DNA from: Prinsepia uniflora
Taxonomy: Eukaryota > Streptophyta > Magnoliopsida > Rosales > Rosaceae
Length of the DNA stretch: 64,000 bases
Assembly (NCBI GenBank): GCA_032719365.1
Contig: CM064862.1
Span: 4,786,501-4,850,500 of the forward strand
Direction of reading: 5' to 3'
The notes under the pieces are model-generated. The model ran no database searches. It was not told the origin of the DNA and was given only the letters and a program-made list of their open reading frames with translations. Of the stretch, positions 55,660-64,000 are shown one piece after another (within the stretch, counting starts at the first letter, position 1; every line of letters begins with the position of its first letter). The position numbers were made by a program, and so were the translations under genes.

Positions 55660-58600
55660 TGTAACAACCCGTCCCGAGGATTGGGATAAGTAGGGTGATT
55701 AAGGTGTGATTGGTAAGGTTAATCAAGGGTTAGGTGGTCCCGAGGGGTCCGGGAACCTAGAATGACGATTGTGCCCCTGTGGTGGGCAGAAATGTTGACT
55801 TTTATTTCGGGTGGTCAAATGGGAGTTGACCAGGGACCAGGACGTAGTTGAGGACGTTACGAATCCGTAGGCAGGTGGCACGCCCGATTCCGACATCCGA
55901 GGAGGAAGTTGTGATGTTCGGAAGATTGAGGGCATAATCGTAATTAGGGGAAAAAGTTGACTTTTTGAATAATCGAGTTTTGGTAGGTTGACCTAGGAGG
56001 GTTAGATAGTTCTTGTCGTCCTGAGTTCGATGACAGGCGGCACGTGTTCATCGGACTTACGAGGCGAGAGTTACGGGTCTAGGAAGTTTCGGTAAAACCG
56101 TAAAAATGTGTAAAAAGAAGGGTATTTTGGTCATTGTGGCACATTGGGATTTGTGCACAGAAGAAAAGAATGGACGGCTGGGATGGAGCCAGTTGGTGAG
56201 AGAGAGTGGAGGATGGTGACATGTGGCAAGTGTGTAGTGGGTTCTGGGGGGTTCTCTGGTGTGTACGCGGTTCCATTATTTGGGGTGCAACCGTGTGTGC
56301 TCGTGTGTGTGTTACTCGACACAGAGAGAAACAGAGGGAAGGAATTGAGAGAATTGGAAGGCTGATTGTGGTGGCTGGTGAGTGTGTGAGTGTGTGAGGG
56401 AGATTAGAGAGTGGGAGAGAGCAGTTGAGTTGGTTGGGAGGTGAGAAATCGTGGTGTGTGCGAGAGGGGAGCCACGGGAACCAGAGAGGAACTCAGGGGG
56501 GAAAACGGAGAAGATTGAGGGCTTGTGGTGGTGCGGTGGCCGTGCACGGTGCAACAAAGATCGCCGTGGTGTCGTGAGGGCTGTGGGGAGTCGACCAGCC
56601 CCGGAGGAGCTCACGGTGGCAGCAGGAGGCAGGTAATTTCCTCATCTCCGATTCGGTACTCTGTTTCCCATTGAATTTCATTTGGAAAGTCGTGGGTCTA
56701 GGGCTAGAGTCGAGGGAATTGGAGGTCAGGGCGAGGTTCAGGAGAGTCCTAGGCATCGACTAGGTTGGTCGCCGTGACGGGGAGGTACACGGCGGAGCCC
56801 AGTCGAAGATGGGTCTCTTTTACCCTGTTTCGGCAGTGCACTTCGAACGGTAAGTCGTGATGATTGGGGTTGAGTCGAAGGTCTAGGCGAGTTGGGTTAG
56901 GTTCAGTGAGGTTCAGGGCAGAGTTTGGTGTTGCCACCATGACGGGGGGTGACCGGAGTGGCTGGATCGGAAAACAGGGGAGTTTGGGGTTGTCTGGTTT
57001 CGAGTTAGTCGACGGGCTAGGGACAGTGTCGAGGTGAACGGAGTTGGGGAATCAATAGGGAAGGACTGGACGATGAGAATGGCGAAGAGAGGGAAGGAAA
57101 TAGTGCAGGCACGGCGGTGAACCGCTGACGCCGGTCTGTGTTGCAGGCGACTGTGGCGAACCGGGTTGGCTCGAGGTAGCCGATGCACTGTAGCAGCGCG
57201 TGAGGGCCACGCGCAGCCACTTTGGGCGGCGCGTGGGGGCGCGTGCGACGGCGTTGGGGAAAACGATCAACAAGGTTTTTGGTCTAGGAGTTGTGGTGAG
57301 TCCATTGGAAGTGGTTTCGGGTCAATCGGACGTCGTTTGAGTTTAGTTCCGCGAGGGTGAAAGTTTAAGGTCTCGGGTTATTACGTTTTCGATTCGGGGA
57401 ACTCTGAGGGAATTTAGGTGAACTTTCCTAGACGTATTAGTGACGTAATTTGACGGTGTTTGACAGGATCGGGATTTCCCGAGGAAGCCGAGGAACGGGC
57501 TGGACGTTCGGGACGCGAGTAGGGCTCAGTACTGTGAGTGGACCCTTTTCTTAAACTCGAGCATGCATAACTGTTTTTATATACGTATTTTATGGTTTTA
57601 CTTATGAATCTATGTTTATTGAATACGAAATGATGATTTTATGTGTTTGCACGTTTTTCGAGAAAAAGACGGTTTTGACACGGTTTTTGAGAAAATGTTG
57701 GTTTTCGGATTTTGATGCCACCAGTGAGGATTTTCACTGATAAAGGTTTTCAAATCATGATAAATGGGTTATGAAATATGATTTGTGATTACATGTGGTT
57801 TTGGTATGAAAATGGATATTTTCCGGATTTGGGTTCGGAATGACGGTTCTGGATGCCGGAAGGGCATCGGACCAGTGATTTCGGATTCGGGTTTGGATGT
57901 GGATTTGGTAAGTGGTTTTTAAATGATTTTGGGATTGGATTTGCTGGATCTGGATATTGGGTTTAAAGACCCGGATATATGTGACGGGGGACCGGCCGGA
58001 TTGGGTTTAAAGACCCGGATTGAGTTTAAAGACTCGGGAGTTTAAAGACTCGAATATATATTGATTTTCCCCCGTAGGCCTTGAGTTTAAAGACTCGGGA
58101 GTTTAAAGACTCGGATATGATTAAGGCCTGGATTGAGTTTAAAGACTCGGGAGTTTAAAGACTCGGATAGATCCAGCAGGTTTGATCGGGAAAATGATAA
58201 TTTGATGTTATGGTTTCTGATACTCATGCTATGGTTTCTTATGGTATTTTATAGTGTATCTGTTCTTATGATGTTTATAATGATTATTTTATAAATGTGT
58301 TTATAACTGCTGGTTATGCATGTGGTTTCAAAACGGAGGGTTTAACTCGGTTTTCTTATAAAATGGATTTGAACTTTTGTACTTTTTGGTCCACTCACAT
58401 TTTCTGTTTTAATTGCCCTCCAGGTTGTGGAGCGAGCGCGGGGTCTTGACGTCGAGGCAGAGTCTGAGGCATAGAAGTGACGTGAGGGTTCCCAGAGTAG
58501 AGTAAAGGCTTCTGCGTGCGTGTAGTTATCGGTTTTATTTGTATGTTCGTACTATGTTCTGTAAATGCTACCTTCGGGACTTTGTGTTTAATTACTCCTG

Positions 58601-58706
58601 CGTTTGACTGGATTCCAGTGAGTTTTACTTGAGTTTTGCGTCGGGGAGTCAGACGGGAGCGGGATTTACCTCGGGTTTCGGGGTGAAACCGGGGTGGGTC
58701 CTGACA
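55660..58706 (+). mobile_element. 3' LTR of the 7.8-kb gag-only element
   Basis: TGTAACAACCCGTCCC...GGGTCCTGACA. Contains the same modules as the 5' LTR, offset by 4747 bases after the single-base indel. Confidence 0.95.
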
Positions 58707-58711
58707 GTTAG

Positions 58712-60240
58712 TGTATGTATATAAATTGTGCATATTATACTTGTTTATAAATTTTACTTTTGTTAATATTATATTTGTTTATAACCCTTACTTACTTGTT
58801 TATATTTTATTTATCCATCTTATTTTTGTTCTTATTATTTTTGTTTATAATGTTCATACTTTACTTATTCATAGTTTCTAATTTATACTTGTTCATAAAT
58901 GTTCATAATTTTTTTATATATATATTTGTTCATATTCAAATTGTTTATGTAAATTTAAAATTCTATCATATTTGTTCATAATTTAATTTAATTTGTACTT
59001 GTTATAAATGCATATTGTAAATATTCATTTTTCCTTACTTTTAATTTATTTTATTTTTCTTTACACTTTTTAACTTTTTCTTTAATCCATTAACTTTAAT
59101 TTTATTCCATAAACTTTTTCTTTATTCCTTTAACTTTAAATTTATTTCATTAACTTTTTATTCCACTAACTTTTTATTCCACTAACTTTTTATTCCATTA
59201 ACTTTTATTCCATTAATTTATTTCATTAACTTTTTATTCCACTAACTTTTTATTCCATTAACTTTTTATTCCATTAACTTTTATTCCATTAATTTTATTC
59301 ATTAACTTTTTATTCCACTAACTTTTTATTCCACTAACTTTTTATTCCATTAACTTTTATTCCATTAATTTTATTTCATTAACTTTTTATTCCACTAACT
59401 TTTTATTCCATTAACTTTATTTCATTAACTTTTTATTCCATTAACTTTTTGATTACACTTATTTTATTCTTATGTAATTATTTATTTGGTTATGTCTTGA
59501 TAAAATTTAAATTTAAATTTAAAAAAAAAAATTCGAAATAAATAAAAAATTTGAAAATAATAATAAAAAAAAATCTTATCTTAGCTTTATGTTAGTGTTA
59601 ATTCATACTTGTAAATAAATGTTGTATATATGTTACTTGTTACCTTTTATACTTGTTCATAACTTTTATATTTCATAGTATACATGCATACTTGTTCATA
59701 ATAGATTTTCATTTATATTTGTTTATAATTTTCTTACTTGTTATATTATTCTTGTTCATACTTGTACATAATGTTCATTCTTTTTAATTGTTCATAAATG
59801 CTTATGGTAAATATTCACTTTTCCTTATTTTTATTTTTATTTGTAATTAAAAAAAACATAAAATTCGTAAAAAAAAAATTAAAAATTTAAAAAATTTCTT
59901 TTTCTTCATTTATTTAATTTTTAAATTCAGAAAAAAAAATTAATTAATAAAAAATAAAAAAATTTCTTTTTCTTCATTTATTCGTAAAAATATTCATTTA
60001 TCTTCACTTTGTGTTAGTGTAAATCTAAATTGTTAAATAAATCTTATACTTATGTTAGTTTGTTAATGAGAAATTGTTTTGTAAATATCATTACTTGTGA
60101 ATAAAACCATACTTGTAAATAAATTGTTCATACTTGTATAAATTGTTCATACGTAAATTGTCATGTTATATTTGTAAATTGTGCATAAAAAACATACTTG
60201 TAAATAGCTATTGCATTCATGCATTAGTCTCAGCTATATG
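58712..60240 (+). other. LARD internal region, AT-rich non-coding
   Basis: Resumes the LARD interior. TTGTTCATA words (58740-59000 and 59640-59800), a minisatellite (59134-59455) and A-rich blocks dominate. No protein frame. Confidence 0.75.
59134..59455 (+). repeat. ATTCCATTAACTTTTT minisatellite
   Basis: Many units of 13-18 bases alternating ATTCCACTAACTTTTT and ATTCCATTAACTTTTT, with occasional ATTTCATTAAC units. Confidence 0.93.
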
Positions 60241-60252
60241 TAGATCACTTGT

Positions 60253-60547
60253 GCTTCGAAGTTTAGATTTTGATCTTTATCGGCGATGACTCTTTTGTTA
60301 ACTCTCACCCACGGTAATTGTTAACACTTGAGTCATCTTAATTCCTCTGGAGTAAGAAATTTTCGAGGGTGATGTCTAGGACAAGAGACGGTACTCATAA
60401 CGGGTTTTGGGTCTAAGAGAATAGCCCTGCCTCTTATGTGTATTCTTTCTAACCTGATCACTTTTGAAGTTGCCCAAACAGTTGAATTAATCCAAGATAT
60501 TTACTTGGGCCGCACGGACGTATAAGTCTCCATCTAAACTTTGAAGC
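60253..60547 (+). other. Candidate structured RNA region in the LARD interior
   Basis: Outer helix: GCTTCGAAGTTTAGAT (60253-60268) pairs over all 16 positions with ATCTAAACTTTGAAGC (60532-60547), allowing one G-U. Inside, GATGACTC (60285-60292) pairs with GAGTCATC (60330-60337), with a further GTTAAC/GTTAAC pairing within. CCAAG (60492-60496) pairs with CTTGG (60504-60508). Base composition is balanced here, unlike the AT-rich sides. The function is unknown; packaging or dimerisation is possible. Confidence 0.45.
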
Positions 60548-60845
60548 TATGTGAACCATATATATCTTTGACTTCCCCCGACATGTAAATATTGTTTATA
60601 TCTTAATTTACATTATTTGTCATGACAAAGTTAACTTGGATCTTTAGTTTAACTAACTTGCATCTTTCATTCTAACTTGCATTTCATCTTTCATTTAACT
60701 TGCATATTTAGTTTAACTTGCATTGCACTCTTCCTCTAACTTACATCTCTTAACTCAAATTGCATCATTAACTTCAATTTGCATATTTAACTTGCATTCT
60801 TAACTAATGTACATCTCTGACTAACTAACTTGCATCTCTGTCTAG

Positions 60846-60905
60846 GCTGGATGGACGTTAAACTTCAAGCGCTTGTTGGGAGGCAACCCAATGTGTTCCC
60901 GGGAT
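60846..60905 (+). pseudogene. Small coding-like remnant resembling an Athila/Tat polyprotein tail
   Basis: The frame reads MDVKLQALVGRQPNVFP. From memory, plant Athila/Tat-type elements carry a VKL..ALLGRQP-like segment here, and the DNA word TTGGGAGGCAACCCAA, a perfect hairpin, is typical. It suggests the LARD derives from that lineage. Confidence 0.45.
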
Positions 60906-61043
60906 GTGAAGGAGTCATCAATACAGATTTGCTATCCTTTTACCCTTCACTCTCTTTTATTTTGTTTATTTAGTGTTTTCCTATTATTTTCGTAAATCAT
61001 CTTCCTTACTTTGATTCTATGTTTAATTACTTCGTATTTTCCT

Positions 61044-61080
61044 ACATTGAGGACAATGTAGAATTTAAGTGTGGGGGAAT
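61044..61080 (+). promoter_or_regulatory. Internal polypurine-like tract after a small hairpin
   Basis: ACATTG-AGGA-CAATGT (61044-61059) is followed by TTTAAGTGTGGGGG (61064-61077). The last 14 bases recur exactly at 62743-62756 before the 3' LTR. Confidence 0.6.
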
Positions 61081-62742
61081 GGTTTGCAATTTTAATTGTT
61101 GAAAAAAAAATTAAAGAAAATTTGTTTAAAAAAAAAAATTCAAAAAAAAAATGTGAAAAAAATTTTTAAAAGTGAAATTCGTGTAAAAAAAAAATTCAAA
61201 AAATTCAAAATATATATATTATTGTTTTCTTGAATCTTTTTGTTTTAACTTAGTGTTTTTATGAGTCTTAAGTTGCCATTTAACTTGTCAATGATATAAA
61301 TGAACAGAAATGAATATGTTATGGCCATAAAGATAATCACTACAACTTGAATTTGTTTGTTAATATTTTGTGATTAAGTGTTATAACTTGAAGATAATGC
61401 ATGTAAATTGGTACATAAACGAGCATAATAAGATAAGTATGAATCATATGAACCTTATGTGAGCTTTAGAACTTTATATACATCTTTGATGAGTGATTCA
61501 TAAGTTCTTTGTTTAAATTGATATACATATGCCTCATAACTACTTGCAATAGATTTTAATGAACTCTAGAGTACTAGAACTTATTTTATGTGATTTTCAA
61601 AGCTTTTAAGTCAATAAACTCTCTGATTTTGGAAATGATTAAGGCATTAGGGTTAACACCACAAATTCAAACATCCATGTTCCCTATTTTGTGCGCACAA
61701 GTTGCGACCCCCTTAGTTTTAACCCTTTTGAGCCCACATTAAGCCTTTCTTTCATCACCATGATTATCTAAACACTTGAGCTTAGTATAGACATCATTTA
61801 CCCTTGTTCCAAGGACTCGGTTGAAGATATAAAGATTGTGTAAGGAGAAAATAATGATGTTGGAAGACTTTTATGTGAATTATTTGGATTTACCGACTCA
61901 AGCTTTATTGTATTGTTGACACATGTTATTACCTTGATATAAAAAAAAAATCAAAAAAAAAAAATCAAAAAATCAAAAAGAAAAAAATCAAAAAAAAAAA
62001 AAAAAAAGGTTGAGTCTCGATCAAGGTAATAAGGTTTGGTTATGTAATGTTTGAGTTAAGTCCCTTACATTTGTAAATCCGACACAAAGAATGATTGTGA
62101 GGCCCAACATGATGGAATTAGGCCTATGTTCGAAGGGATGGATTACTGACATCATTGCACTAAGGTTGGGAAGCTATGATACGTTTTGGGAGTCTTTTGA
62201 GTCTTGGAACGAATTTGAGCACCACTTGTCCTATATATTCCTTGCCTCTAAACTTAGCCCCATTACAACCTTCGTAAAGACCTTATGATCCTTAAGATGG
62301 TAAATTTTGATTAGTGGAGTCAATCACTTGAGTAAGCTTATGGTTTTGGTTCATTTGTGCAAGTATGTTTTGTTTTTATATTGAGGTGTTTGTTTGAGAT
62401 TTCGCAAAAGTACTTCATTTCGATTATGTGAGTATTTCTCACATACTTTGAGTGCAAACACAAACCCTCACAAATTGAGTGAACTTATGAGTGCATATCC
62501 TTGTGAGTTGATTCATACTTGTTTTATTCATGTTGAGATCCATTTCACCATATTTACTCATTATCTTACTTGTTAAAACATTTTGTTACAATGTATTAAC
62601 TCTTGAATTCCATATGCTTAAATGTTTTAAGTGAAAATCTTTTATGCCATGATTGTAATAATGAAATATTGAGACAAATGGTTAAAGGTTACTTGTTTTG
62701 ATTTTGTAGTTTGATTTTAGTATTTGCTAGGGACTAGCAAAG
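61081..62742 (+). other. LARD internal region, 3' part, non-coding
   Basis: AT-rich with A-rich simple stretches (61100-61215 and 61940-62010). Short open frames only. Confidence 0.7.
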
Positions 62743-62760
62743 TTTAAGTGTGGGGGTAAT
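62743..62760 (+). promoter_or_regulatory. Polypurine tract of the LARD
   Basis: TTTAAGTGTGGGGGTAAT directly abuts the 3' LTR start at 62761. Confidence 0.9.
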
Positions 62761-64000
62761 TGATAGGTCGTTAATTAAGCATTATTTTATATTATTTTAT
62801 ACCCTTTATACTTGACTTTTAATATTAAAATATTAAATAAATAGATAAAATAATTTATTTTGTGTTATTTTTGTTTAAATAAATAAAGTTTGTAATTTGG
62901 AGTATTTTGGCGAAAGAATCGTCTCGATCGGAATTTTAACGAAAATATTATGGACGAATTTCGGTGAAATAAATTCTAATTAATTGATTTTTCATTTGTA
63001 GCAGCCCAAACCCAATTTGAAGAAATAAAAGCAGCCCAGCCCAACAGAGAAAAAAGAAAAAGAAAAAAAAATCCAGCAGCCCGGCCCGCCAGTTCCGTGC
63101 GGCCTAGCCCAGTTTCGCGCAGCCCAGATTCACTTCGGCGCGCGCCTGCCGAACCGAAGCCCTTCTTTTCAGCAAGCGCCTGCCGTTCTCCATGCCGCCC
63201 ATTCAGCATGCATCCGCCGAACTTTCTTCCTCCTTTTCCAGCAAAGGTTGCCAGCCATTTTTCCCACTTTCCAGCACAAAATCAACTTAAATCACATCTA
63301 AACATCATCACAAATCTTTATTACTCATCATTCCATTGTTCCACATTTTTTATTGTATTTTTATATTATTTTTGATAGCTTTTTCCACCTATAAATAGGG
63401 AGGTCATTTCATGTATTTGGGGAGTCCCCAATTAGTTTCATTCTTCCATTTCTTTCTTAGTTCTTAGTTCTTAAGTTAGTTCTTTTGTTTCTCTCTTTTG
63501 AGAGACATTTTTGGGGACCATTTTTACTTCTTGTAGATTTTCTTATTAATTAGTTTTCTTTTAATTCTTGTTCTTAATTTATGTTATTTTTATTTTTCTT
63601 AATTTCATTTCATCTTTACTTTGTTCTTGTGATATTTCTTTGAGATCTCTTAAACACATTTTTATGCTTTCCTTAAGAAATACCTAGGCCAAGTAATTCT
63701 AAGGCAATTCAAGAGTTTTAAGACCGAATTCCTCGTATTTCTTCTTCCATCTTCACAAGTTTCCTGCCGCTGTTCGGTGATTCTTGTGAAAATCCATACT
63801 TCTCTACTTAAATTCTTGTTATTGTTATTGGTTTTACTTATAATTCAATATATGTGTTGGTATTTTCTTTCTAACATTTGTAAGTAAGAATGCAATCTCC
63901 ATGTGTTTTACTTTTTGAGTTTCTTTTACTTCATATGTTTTAGTACTTAAACTTCAATTCGAAACTAAATGTTGATCCGCTGTTCGGGGCATTAGGATAG
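62761..64000 (+). mobile_element. LARD 3' LTR, truncated by window end
   Basis: Uninterrupted copy of 39983-40593 plus 43778-44410. It shows the empty site of the solo LTR insertion. TATA box at 63390-63397. About 0.75 kb is missing to the right. Confidence 0.93.

Larger units (their letters stand above)
50914..58706 (+). mobile_element. Complete gag-only LTR element of the Tekay-like family, 7793 bp, TSD GTTAG
   Basis: LTRs 50914-53959 (3046 bp) and 55660-58706 (3047 bp) differ by one A in a homopolymer (near 51207 and 55949) as far as I can read. A perfect duplication GTTAG (50909-50913 and 58707-58711) frames it. It has a tRNA-Met primer site, a gag frame and a polypurine tract, with only about 0.5 kb between gag and the tract. 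Gag is close to that of the element at the left edge of the window, so this is an internally deleted derivative of that family. It lies inside the LARD, between its primer site and internal domain. Confidence 0.96.
39983..64000 (+). mobile_element. Large non-coding LTR element (LARD-like, Athila/Tat-related), 3' LTR cut by window end
   Basis: Two copies of an LTR beginning TGATAGGTCGTTAATTAAGC are seen at 39983 and 62761. The 5' LTR is in three pieces (39983-40593, 43778-44456, 50156-50863), about 2.0 kb in all. A tRNA-Asp-type primer site (50869-50886) follows, then about 4.1 kb of non-coding internal DNA (50864-50913 and 58712-62760), a polypurine tract (62746-62760) and the first 1240 bases of the 3' LTR. 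No Gag or Pol frame exists, so enzymes must come from elsewhere. LTR copies differ at only a few positions where both can be read. Confidence 0.9.

Overview
This window looks like repeat-dense plant (eudicot-type) nuclear DNA. The evidence is chromodomain Ty3/gypsy polyprotein remains, a TRIM element, hAT-type MITEs, a non-LTR retrotransposon with a DUF4283-like ORF1, and long AT-rich intergenic stretches. I found no host protein-coding gene, tRNA, rRNA or CRISPR array. The species cannot be named from the sequence.

Layout. (1) 1-10390: 3' part of a decayed Tekay-like chromovirus (gag-pol with stops and frameshifts, then its 3' LTR). The LTR is split by a minus-strand solo LTR (6983-10135, TSD GCTGG). 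The chromovirus itself sits inside an older minus-strand LTR (10391-10607). (2) 10608-22073: mostly AT-rich intergenic DNA with an LTR fragment between 72-bp direct repeats, two related hAT MITEs (12750-13311, 21463-21917) and a 348-bp TRIM (19688-20035). (3) 22074-24712: plus-strand solo LTR. (4) 26771-32735: a minus-strand LINE relic interrupted by an LTR fragment and by a solo LTR (28896-31816, TSD CATAA). (5) 32736-39982: LTR fragment carrying a third hAT MITE, then a non-coding gypsy internal relic split by a solo LTR (35714-38739, TSD GAACG). (6) 39983-64000: a large non-autonomous LTR element (LARD-like, tRNA-Asp PBS, Athila/Tat-like motifs) whose 3' LTR runs off the window. Its 5' LTR is hit by a solo LTR (40594-43772, TSD TTATT) and by a complete gag-only element (44457-50151). 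Its internal region is hit by a second complete gag-only element (50914-58706, TSD GTTAG).

All the 3-kb LTRs (ends TGTAA...GACA or GTCA) belong to one superfamily related to the Tekay element at the left edge. The two complete gag-only elements encode an intact Gag with a CCHC knuckle but no protease, reverse transcriptase or integrase, so they would need enzymes supplied by an autonomous relative.

The most unusual signal is inside these LTRs. Every copy long enough carries an intron-like segment that starts at an invariant GTGAGTGG and ends at a conserved CCYYCAG. The start is exactly complementary to a motif lying about 22-40 nt before the end, and the pairing is kept by compensatory changes between copies. 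The segment holds arrays of small hairpins whose arms differ in sequence but stay complementary. I know of no description of this arrangement. Separately, the LARD contains an isolated, well-paired 300-nt region in otherwise AT-rich non-coding DNA.
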